DNA of 64,000 nt from DATKJY01 sp964540105 (GTDB taxonomy: Bacteria; Zixibacteria; MSB-5A5; GN15; FEB-12), in assembly GCA_964540105.1 (NCBI GenBank), contig CAZILL010000002.1, positions 62,001 through 126,000 of the forward strand, read 5' to 3'. The position numbers and the translations under genes were made by a program. Below, one piece after another: positions 18,341 to 25,369 of this stretch (the first letter of the stretch is position 1; each line of letters opens with the position of its first letter). Below the pieces are notes generated by a model. It was not told the DNA's origin and made no database searches. It saw nothing but the letters and a program-made list of their open reading frames with translations.

Positions 18341-18418
18341 CCAGTTACCTCCTTCGAAAGATCCTATGTTAGTTATACCCTTAGAAGCACAAAAATATGC
18401 ATAGCTTTTTCGCCAAAG

Positions 18419-18447
18419 AGGATAAGCTTACCTCATTTCCTTGTCAA
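18419..18447 (-). promoter_or_regulatory. Promoter candidate of the tetrahaem cytochrome gene
   Basis: On the minus strand TTGACA at 18447-18442, a 17-bp spacer, and TATCCT at 18424-18419 (four of six). It lies about 80 bases upstream of the ATG at 18340. Confidence 0.5.
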
Positions 18448-18540
18448 GCTTTTTGGCTCCCATGTGTCTAAAATAAAGTCCCCAAATAATTTGCTTGCCA
18501 CGTAATGCAAAAGGCCGTACTTTTTTCACGAAATATTTGT

Positions 18541-19752
18541 ATGAACATATTGATTGTCACGCAGCATTTCCCACCGGAAAGAGGCGCTGTCAGGCGTCTT
18601 TTTGAGTTTGCCAGATACTTTGTCCAGAACGGGCATAGCGTATCGGTTCTGACCGCCATACCGAATTATCCCGACGGCGTGGTGCCTCAGCATTATCGGG
18701 GCAAGTTCTTTCAGTCCGAGGTCATGGAAGGCGTGACGGTCTATCGCAATTGGATCGTGCCCGCCTCGAATCGGTACCCGGGCAAACGGATGTTCGGGTT
18801 TCTCGTTTTCTTTCTGACGGCGCTCATCAATTCGTTTCGTATCAAGGGAAAGTTCGATGTGGTTGTGGCCTCAACTCCTCCGGTGACTACGCCCGTGTTG
18901 GGCTGGCTGATCAGCCGTGTTCGACGTGCCAAGTTCATAATCGAAGTCCGCGATCTTCAGCCCGAATCAGCTGAGGATTTTGGCAATCTTAACCGCTCCC
19001 TGTTCACTCGTGTCGTGAAGAAGATCGTGCATGCGTTCTACCGCAAGGCCGACAAAATCGTTTCCGTGACCGACGGCATCACAGATTATCTCGTGGCGAT
19101 CGGCATTCCGTCCGAGCGGATTGTAACGGTCAAGTCGGGATTTTCGAGCGAATTCGTCGAGGCGGGCTTCAACGGTATCCGAAAGAAATTCGGCTGGGAG
19201 GAGAAATTCCTCGTCGTCTACGCCGGTACTCTTGGGTGGGCTCACTCCCTGGAGACCGTGATCGAGGCTGCCGGCCAGCTTACCGAGCACCCTGACATTT
19301 GTTTTGTGTTTGTCGGCGATGGCAATAAGCGACAATCCCTCGAAGAGATGGTGCGCCAGCGTGGTCTGCGGAATGTCGTCTTTGTCGGTGCGCAGCCCCT
19401 CGAAACGATCCCGCACTTCCTGAAGACCAGTGATATCCTGATTGAGAGTCTCAAGGAGGTGCCGGTGACCAAAGGTACTTTCCCTGCCAAGCTGTATGAA
19501 TACATGGCCTCCGGGCGCCCGATTGTGTTCGGATCGCGCGAAGGTGAGGCGGTTAAGGAGCTCAATAAGGCTGGCGGAGCTCTCTCGTTTCCCACTGATG
19601 ATCCAAATCGACTGCGTGATCTGATCCTGCAGTTGAAGAGCGGGCAGATCGACGGCAACCACCTGGGACGCCGCTATCTCGAACACGCCACTCGACATCA
19701 TCGCCGTGAAATCTGGGCTGAAAAGTACCTGAAGACGCTCCAAGAGATGTAG
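18541..19752 (+). CDS. Glycosyltransferase family 4 (WbuB-like)
   Basis: A GT-B fold transferase. The N-terminal MNILIVTQHFPPERGAVRR with the Gly-containing acceptor loop, the VRDLQPES segment and the C-terminal donor site (VYAGTLGWAHSLETVIEAA, FVFVGDGNKR, then PAKLYEYMASGRPIVFG) are those of GT4 enzymes such as WbuB, which build surface polysaccharides. An earlier start at 18505 adds 12 residues, but the ATG at 18541 begins exactly at the fold. No signal or membrane segment; membrane-associated by function. No sugar-nucleotide genes lie next to it, so the glycan is unknown. Confidence 0.87.
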   Translation: MNILIVTQHFPPERGAVRRLFEFARYFVQNGHSVSVLTAIPNYPDGVVPQHYRGKFFQSEVMEGVTVYRNWIVPASNRYPGKRMFGFLVFFLTALINSFRIKGKFDVVVASTPPVTTPVLGWLISRVRRAKFIIEVRDLQPESAEDFGNLNRSLFTRVVKKIVHAFYRKADKIVSVTDGITDYLVAIGIPSERIVTVKSGFSSEFVEAGFNGIRKKFGWEEKFLVVYAGTLGWAHSLETVIEAAGQLTEHPDICFVFVGDGNKRQSLEEMVRQRGLRNVVFVGAQPLETIPHFLKTSDILIESLKEVPVTKGTFPAKLYEYMASGRPIVFGSREGEAVKELNKAGGALSFPTDDPNRLRDLILQLKSGQIDGNHLGRRYLEHATRHHRREIWAEKYLKTLQEM

Positions 19753-19830
19753 TCTCTCCCCCTTGCTCTTTCCTTCCATTTGTTGTTTCATGTTATGTAT
19801 TGTTCACCTTCTGGCTTTCGGAGATGAGGT

Positions 19831-21258
19831 ATGGGTCCTCACGTAACAGTTGGCTCCGATCTGGATCAGATCAGCATCGAACAGATGCCATCCCTGCTGG
19901 TCGGCTCAGACACTCTTGTTCCGACTCTCCATGGTCCGCGCCGTTATATCAATTTCGACAATGCCGCTTCGACGCCGACCTTTGCCCCTATCGCTGACGC
20001 GGTCCTTTCATTTCTACGCTGGTACAGCAATGTACACCGCGGTACCGGCTTTAAGTCACAACTGTCGAGCTGGGTGTTTGAGCAATCGCGCGATCTGGTC
20101 GCTGCGTTTATCGGCGCCGACCTGTCGACGCAAGTCGTGATCTTTACCAAGAACTCAACCGAGGCGATCAACAAACTTGCCAACCGTTTGCCGCTTTCAG
20201 ATCAGGACATTGTTCTGACCACACTCATGGAGCATCATTCTAACGAGCTTCCATGGCGGCGAGTCGGAAGGGTTGAACATATCGGACTCAACCACGACGG
20301 AACCCTCTCCAAAGAAGATTTCCTCGCCAAGCTCCAGCAGTTCGGTCCGCAAGTGAAACTGGTCGCGATCACCGGCGCGTCGAATGTCACGGGCTATATC
20401 AATGACCTTGATTTCTTCGCGGCTCACACTCACGGAATCGGCGCTCGGCTGCTGGTTGATGGGGCCCAGCTCATTCCGCATCGCGCAATCAATATGAAAT
20501 CAGGGGACCCCGAAAAGAGAATTGACTATCTCGTCTTCTCAGGTCACAAGATGTATGCGCCGTTCGGGGTCGGGGTTCTGGTCGGTGACAAGCGCACGTT
20601 CGAACAGGGAGAACCCGATTCAGTTGGCGGGGGTATGGTCGATATTGTCACGCTTGAAGAGGCGTATTGGACCGATCTGCCTGAAAAGGAGGAAGCCGGC
20701 ACACCCGACATCGTAGGGGTAGTCGCGTTGGGGAAGGCGATTAAGCTGTTTCAGAGTCTTGGCTGGGACGACATCATTAGGCATGAAGTCAATCTGACCT
20801 CGCACGCCCTGCGCGAGCTGAACAAAATCCCCGAAGTAATTCTCTACGGTGATGCCGATCCCGCCAACGCCGCGAAGAGATTAGGAGTAATCTCGCTGAA
20901 TGTCGCCAATGTCCCGCACGCGCTCACGGCGGCGGTGCTCGCCTACGAGGGGGGAATTGGCGTTCGCTCCGGCTGTTTCTGCGCTCACACCTATATACGG
21001 TCGCTGCTCGATTTGAGTGATCACGAGGCACGCAAACTCGAACAGGAAATCCTGTCGAGGGATCGTTCCCATGTCCCGGGAACGATCAGAATGTCGTTCG
21101 GTCTGTACAACACGGTTGAAGAGATCGATACCTTCATCGAGATGATTCGCAAGATCGCCAAAGGGGACTACGCCCGTGACTACCAGCTCGATAAGGAAAA
21201 AGGGGAGTATAGCCCGCGCGACTTCCGCCTGAACTTCGAGGAATATTTTGCCTTGTAG
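19831..21258 (+). CDS. SufS-like cysteine desulfurase / class V aminotransferase
   Basis: PLP fold-type I protein of 475 residues. The PLP Lys is K240 in SGHKMYAPFG, H-containing MEHHSNELPW lies at 133-142, D210 follows LLV, and the catalytic-loop Cys is C384 in VRSGCFCAH, aligning with the RxGxxCA loop of SufS-type desulfurases. About 40 extra residues at the C terminus (DYARDYQ onward) are not typical of SufS. No SufBCDE or U-type scaffold gene is nearby, so the enzyme may serve another sulfur-transfer task or act as a selenocysteine lyase-like enzyme. The ATG has GGAGATGAGG directly upstream. Confidence 0.82.
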   Translation: MGPHVTVGSDLDQISIEQMPSLLVGSDTLVPTLHGPRRYINFDNAASTPTFAPIADAVLSFLRWYSNVHRGTGFKSQLSSWVFEQSRDLVAAFIGADLSTQVVIFTKNSTEAINKLANRLPLSDQDIVLTTLMEHHSNELPWRRVGRVEHIGLNHDGTLSKEDFLAKLQQFGPQVKLVAITGASNVTGYINDLDFFAAHTHGIGARLLVDGAQLIPHRAINMKSGDPEKRIDYLVFSGHKMYAPFGVGVLVGDKRTFEQGEPDSVGGGMVDIVTLEEAYWTDLPEKEEAGTPDIVGVVALGKAIKLFQSLGWDDIIRHEVNLTSHALRELNKIPEVILYGDADPANAAKRLGVISLNVANVPHALTAAVLAYEGGIGVRSGCFCAHTYIRSLLDLSDHEARKLEQEILSRDRSHVPGTIRMSFGLYNTVEEIDTFIEMIRKIAKGDYARDYQLDKEKGEYSPRDFRLNFEEYFAL

Positions 21259-21355
21259 CGTAGAAACTGGAACGGTTTAACGCTTTACAACGCCTGCCGA
21301 TTTCTGCAACTATCGGGAGATCAGGTCGTATCTTCATGCTTGAAAGGAGAACTCA

Positions 21356-21973
21356 GTGAAAGTATTTGGCATTATTCTGGCAGTCTTACTGCTCATCGTG
21401 GTCCTGATAGCCGGAGCGATATGGAGCGCGCGCGGCGGTCTGATAGAACGGACACAGGGGGTTGACGAAAAGTGGGGTCAGGTACAGAATGTGTACCAAC
21501 GCCGGTTCGACCTGATTCCGAATCTTGTCGCCAGTGTCGATAATTTCATGCAGCGGCAACAGCAGACGCTCACCGACGTTATCGCCATGCGCCAGCGTGT
21601 GATCGATCTGAAAGCCTCGGCGCAATCGGCTCTGGGAAGCAAGAATCCGGCGCTTCTGGATTCGATCGCCGGCCAGCTATCGAGGCAGTTGAATTCGTAT
21701 ATCAACGTGGTCGTGGAGCAATATCCGCAGATCAAGGGGGATCAGCTCTATGCCGACCTTCAGACCCAACTCGAAGGAACCGAAAACCGCATCGCCCAGG
21801 AGAGACGCGCGTACAACGAAGCGATTCGCGAATACAACGTCTATCGCCAGAAAGGGGTCATGGCGTTGATCGCCGGCTCGTTCTTCGGCTTCCCCTATGA
21901 CAAAGCGTTCTTCGCCGCTGAAACCGATGCGCAGAAGGCGCCGAGTGTCAAGGATGTTTTCGAGAAGAAGTAG
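21356..21973 (+). CDS. lemA: LemA family membrane protein
   Basis: A 205-residue LemA protein: one N-terminal membrane helix (about 3-24) and a helical domain with the conserved VDEKWGQVQNVYQRRFDLIPNLV pattern and the later REYNVYRQ segment. LemA proteins are inner-membrane anchored with a helical bundle of unknown role, often found with TPM-domain genes as here. The GTG start at 21356 follows AAAGGAGA. The next gene begins 20 bases before its stop. Confidence 0.9.
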   Translation: MKVFGIILAVLLLIVVLIAGAIWSARGGLIERTQGVDEKWGQVQNVYQRRFDLIPNLVASVDNFMQRQQQTLTDVIAMRQRVIDLKASAQSALGSKNPALLDSIAGQLSRQLNSYINVVVEQYPQIKGDQLYADLQTQLEGTENRIAQERRAYNEAIREYNVYRQKGVMALIAGSFFGFPYDKAFFAAETDAQKAPSVKDVFEKK

Positions 21974-22724
21974 ACGCTCTGGCGCGTTTCGCCCTTTTCT
22001 CTTCGCGGCCGTTTGCCTTAGCGCGCTTGCGGCCGCGAGTATTTACGCCGCTGTGCCTGAGTACCGCGGTCCGGTCAATGATTACGGCGGTGTGCTTGAC
22101 AGCGACGCCAAGGGTCGCATCGAATCGAGAATCCTCACGTATCGACAACAATCCGGCAACGAGCTTGGCGTTCTGATCGTCAAGAGCATCGATGGCGCGG
22201 ATATTGCCGATTACGCTCACGATGTCTACAAGAACTGGGGGATTGGCAAGAAAGGGAAGGATAACGGCGTCCTCCTGATTGTCGCCTTGCAGGAAAGACG
22301 GGCCCGCGTGGAAGTCGGCTACGGCCTCGAGGCTGAACTCACCGATGTCGAGTGTGGTCGACTCGTACAGAAGAATTCCCCTATGGCGGAACACTTTCGA
22401 CAGGGAGACTTCGCGGGCGGAATCGACGCCACCGTCGACGGTATTATCATCGGCATTGGCGGTGAGTACAAGAACGCCAAAGGGGACAAACCGGAACGGG
22501 ATCCGCGCGGCTTTCCGCTCCTCGCCTTTGGGGCCATCGGTCTCTTCATTTTCATCATGCGGATTATGCGCCGCGCAAGCAGCTGGAATTCCGGCTCATT
22601 TGGAGGTCCGTTTATCGGCGGCGGTCTGTTTGGGGGTGGGGGCGGACGTCACAGCGGTGGCGGTGGAGGGTTCAGTTTTGGCGGTGGTTCGTCGGGCGGA
22701 GGCGGGGCCAGCGGCGGCTGGTGA
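21954..22724 (+). CDS. TPM-domain (YgcG-type) membrane protein with Gly-rich tail
   Basis: Signal peptide (to about residue 32, YAA), then a TPM domain (TLP18.3/Psb32/MOLO-1; about 33-165) with VNDYGGVLD, SGNELGVLIVKSI and RARVEVGYGLEAELTD, one membrane helix (about 200-216), and a C-terminal tail of Gly, Ser and Phe ending SGGW. This is the usual layout of the YgcG group encoded beside LemA. The start is chosen as the ATG at 21954, overlapping lemA, because it gives a proper signal peptide. Role unknown; the pair may act in membrane quality control. Confidence 0.85.
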   Translation: MFSRRSRRSGAFRPFLFAAVCLSALAAASIYAAVPEYRGPVNDYGGVLDSDAKGRIESRILTYRQQSGNELGVLIVKSIDGADIADYAHDVYKNWGIGKKGKDNGVLLIVALQERRARVEVGYGLEAELTDVECGRLVQKNSPMAEHFRQGDFAGGIDATVDGIIIGIGGEYKNAKGDKPERDPRGFPLLAFGAIGLFIFIMRIMRRASSWNSGSFGGPFIGGGLFGGGGGRHSGGGGGFSFGGGSSGGGGASGGW

Positions 22725-22739
22725 TGAATGAGGATCTGT

Positions 22740-23369
22740 ATGACAGCACATGTTGACAAGCGGTTTTCGAGCAGCGATCTGGATCTCATCCAGCATGCTG
22801 TCGCACAAGCAGAGAGTGAAACCAGCGGCGAACTAGCCATCAAGCTCGCCTCGCACTCGAAGCACTGGCTTGAAGAGCGTCTGTTCTATTCGTCGCTCGC
22901 CTGTGCGCTCGGCATCATCCTCTCGCTCACTCTCACGCGGAAGTCCGATTGGGGGCTTACCTATGATTTCACTCAGGCGGCAATCTGGGGTGCGGTCGGT
23001 TTTCTGGCGCTCTTCTTCGGCGCCCGACGTTGGTTTGAAAGTGAATCACGTCGGCGCAGCGTCGTTTGGAAGCAGGCCCTCAAATTGTTTTCAGGTATGA
23101 CCGCGACCAAAGGGGGAACCGGCGTTTTGATCTATGTTTCACTTGAGGAACAACAAGCGGCAATCGTCGCCGACAAGGGAATCGCTTCGAAAGTCCCCGC
23201 CGATTACTGGCATATCCCGCAGGGAATGATCATGGACGGGATCAGAAAGAACAACTATGCCGCCGGCATTGTCGCCGCTGTTGCCGAGATCGGCCAACAG
23301 CTCAAGACTCATTTCCCGCGTCTTTCTGACGACACAAACGAACTCCCCGACCGACCCGAGATCCTCTGA
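22740..23369 (+). CDS. TPM-domain protein, second copy, with two membrane helices
   Basis: An N-terminal TPM-like part (LIQHAVAQAESETSGELAIKL), two membrane helices (about 48-66 and 75-95), then a domain with TKGGTGVLIYVSLEEQQAAIVADKGI, which is the second half of a TPM domain. The domain is thus split by membrane segments, as seen in the partner of LemA-TPM clusters. The ATG at 22740 has GAGGA upstream and is preferred to one at 22728. Third gene of the lemA unit, eleven or so bases after the previous stop. Confidence 0.8.
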   Translation: MTAHVDKRFSSSDLDLIQHAVAQAESETSGELAIKLASHSKHWLEERLFYSSLACALGIILSLTLTRKSDWGLTYDFTQAAIWGAVGFLALFFGARRWFESESRRRSVVWKQALKLFSGMTATKGGTGVLIYVSLEEQQAAIVADKGIASKVPADYWHIPQGMIMDGIRKNNYAAGIVAAVAEIGQQLKTHFPRLSDDTNELPDRPEIL

Positions 23370-23446
23370 CAGATTTGCAGATCGTCGCCGATCCGCGAAC
23401 AACGACACTCAAGGACTTGTTGAAAGTCCTGGTAAAGCCACAAATA

Positions 23447-23510
23447 CCCTCACTCCTTCCCCTTCTCCCCGCTGGGGAGAAGGCACCCAAAGGGTGGTTG
23501 AGGGGGAGTT
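23447..23510. repeat. Palindromic intergenic repeat, copy A
   Basis: A 10-bp perfect stem (CCTTCTCCCC at 23461-23470 and GGGGAGAAGG at 23474-23483, loop GCT) lies between the convergent TPM and ferritin-like genes. Its flanks, ending GGTTGAGGGGGAGTTC, match the reverse complement of the copy at 44068-44120. It may also act as a two-way transcription stop. Confidence 0.7.
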
Positions 23511-23549
23511 CTTCAACACTCTCTCAAGCAGCGGTATCTATGTGGCGGG

Positions 23550-24041
23550 TTACCGACCCCGGTACTCGTTCATCATGTTGGCGATGATCGACATGTGCCC
23601 CTGTTCGAATTGTGCCAACCCTTCGAACACTTTCTTTCCCTCCGCCGAATCGCTTTTTTTCGCCTCCCGCGAGAACAACTCGTAGGCCTCTTCCTCAAGG
23701 CGATAGGCGATCGTAAGGATCGCCTGTATGTCCGGAGCCTTTCTGACCTCGGCGATCAGGTCTCGATGCACCTCACTCATCGCCTCAGTGATCTCCGGCA
23801 GTCCTTTCATTTTCAGGATGTCAGCCGTGCTGATCCATTTCTCGCTGCGAACGAGCGAATGATGCTCTCGTTCGAGAATATGAAAGTGGTCCTTCTCCTC
23901 GAGAGCCAGCTTCTCCAGCACATCCTTGAAATCGGCCGTCACGCTCCGCTTGGCCGCCTCCAGATAGAAGACATAACTGGCTACCTCAGACTGGATTCCG
24001 GCGGAAAGAGCCGCCAGTGTTTGTGGTTTAACGGGAGTCAC
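23550..24041 (-). CDS. Ferritin-like di-iron protein (rubrerythrin-like)
   Basis: A 163-residue four-helix protein with the di-iron pattern: E19 in the first helix, E49-x-x-H52 (EKDH) in the second, E116-E118 in the third and E146-x-x-H149 (EQGH) in the fourth. This is the rubrerythrin/erythrin type core, here without the C-terminal rubredoxin domain. Such proteins detoxify peroxide or handle iron; without rubredoxin another electron donor is needed. The start is GTG at 24041, preceded by AGGCAGG. A 14-bp palindrome at 24062-24075 just upstream is a likely operator. Confidence 0.82.
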   Translation of the reverse strand: MTPVKPQTLAALSAGIQSEVASYVFYLEAAKRSVTADFKDVLEKLALEEKDHFHILEREHHSLVRSEKWISTADILKMKGLPEITEAMSEVHRDLIAEVRKAPDIQAILTIAYRLEEEAYELFSREAKKSDSAEGKKVFEGLAQFEQGHMSIIANMMNEYRGR

Positions 24042-24061
24042 AGCTACCTGCCTTATCAGTC

Positions 24062-24075
24062 AATATGATCATATT
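24062..24075. promoter_or_regulatory. 14-bp palindrome upstream of the ferritin-like gene
   Basis: AATATGATCATATT reads the same on both strands and lies about 20 bases upstream of the GTG start. Position and symmetry suggest a repressor operator, such as a metal or redox regulator; it is not a clear match to a named Fur or PerR box. Confidence 0.4.
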
Positions 24076-24207
24076 CCTCATAGTCGCTTTGGCCAAGTTA
24101 TCTTTTTCACAAGAAAAGTCAAGCGGCATGCCCGTAGGCAGATTCAAGGAATCCCCTCTCTCGCCGATACCATAAGCAGTAACATTCTAAGCATAGGGGA
24201 TACACAG

Positions 24208-25290
24208 ATGGGACTAACGCCATTCCTGACCTCGCTCGGCAACGACTATCGCAATCGATACCTGAATTACGCCATGCTCGCGCAGAACAACCCGGCCGCG
24301 ACTCCAAGCGCGCCATCCGCTCCACAGCCGACGACATCGGCCATGCCAAGCGACAGCTTCCAAACATCCAACGGCAGCAGTTCCCCTCAACCGACATCCG
24401 GTGAGACCTCTGTTCCCATGAACCCTGACGGAACCTATTCGTACAGCCGCACCGCTACCCTTGATTTCAACCTTGGCCTTCGCTTTGATCTTGGCGCTTT
24501 GACCAGAACCGTCTCCCAGATCGCCGATGGCCAGACCGTTCCGGTTGATCAGTTCGCTGCCGCCGGCTTTGGACTGACTGCCGACTTTGACGCCCGTGGC
24601 ATACAGACGATAGAGACCTCCGGCGCCGCCGCGAACGAGGGCTCCCCGACCGAATCGCGCTCCAAATCCCGTCTCGGTGTTCGTCAGGCCGGAGCATTCC
24701 AGTACACAGACCGTCACCTGGCACTCCGCGCCTTCTATCGCCAATCACTCGACATAAGGCGCTCCCTGAAGACCGAAGTTCGCAACGGCTACACACGCGC
24801 TGTCAACAAGTTTGCCGTTCGCTTCCATATGGATAGCAACTTTAGTCTCGGCTTTGCCCAGCGATTCAACGCTCAGACTCAGGCGGTTGCCGCCCAAAAG
24901 CCGGACGCCACGAATGCCTATGTGAACAATGCCGGCAACCTCGCGGAAAGCGGCAGTTCTGAGATGATGGGTGTCTTCTTTGATGCTGTAGAAAGCTACC
25001 TCAACAACGCCGAACAGAATCTCCTGCAATCGGCTGGCCAGGCCTTCGACATGGCGGCCAGTGAACTCGGCTTTTCTGGTGATCTGGTCACCCAAGCAAA
25101 GTCAGGAATCACTGATTCAATTGAGAGCTTCTTCGGAAAAGTGGAAACAGCCGTGGCGGCTATTCGTTCTCGGTTCGTAACCGCCCCGCCGGTTGAGCCG
25201 ACGTCGATAGTCAGTCCGTCAGTTTCTCTCCCGGCTGACTATCTCGCCCCCGCTTCAAGCCAGTTATCTAATCAGCTTGCCGTAGCCTGA
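24208..25290 (+). CDS. Unknown protein, 360 residues
   Basis: No family was recognised. No signal peptide or membrane helix is seen. Residues 25-75 are a Pro/Ser/Thr/Ala-rich low-complexity linker. The core (about 75-310) is mixed, with a LDFNLGLRFDLGALTR segment, a FxxxxDIRRSLKTEVRNGYTRAVNKF stretch and a helical region with FFDAVESYLNNAEQNLL and AFDMAASELGF. The tail is again Pro/Ser-rich. It has a well-formed terminator. Its start follows a GGGGA at 24197-24201. It could be related to DUF5610-type proteins of unknown function, but this is only a weak impression. Confidence 0.6.
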   Translation: MGLTPFLTSLGNDYRNRYLNYAMLAQNNPAATPSAPSAPQPTTSAMPSDSFQTSNGSSSPQPTSGETSVPMNPDGTYSYSRTATLDFNLGLRFDLGALTRTVSQIADGQTVPVDQFAAAGFGLTADFDARGIQTIETSGAAANEGSPTESRSKSRLGVRQAGAFQYTDRHLALRAFYRQSLDIRRSLKTEVRNGYTRAVNKFAVRFHMDSNFSLGFAQRFNAQTQAVAAQKPDATNAYVNNAGNLAESGSSEMMGVFFDAVESYLNNAEQNLLQSAGQAFDMAASELGFSGDLVTQAKSGITDSIESFFGKVETAVAAIRSRFVTAPPVEPTSIVSPSVSLPADYLAPASSQLSNQLAVA

Positions 25291-25307
25291 CGTTTATCAT
25301 TGAATAA

Positions 25308-25337
25308 GAAAAGCCCCCGCTTGCGCGGGGGCTTTTC
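25308..25337. terminator. Bidirectional rho-independent terminator
   Basis: A GC-rich perfect stem GCCCCCGC/GCGGGGGC with a TTGC loop is flanked by AAAA and TTTT, so it can stop transcription in both directions, serving the convergent genes ending at 25290 and 25370. Confidence 0.85.
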
Positions 25338-25369
25338 ATTATGGTGGTATAGGTCAAGTAAAGCTGTCT

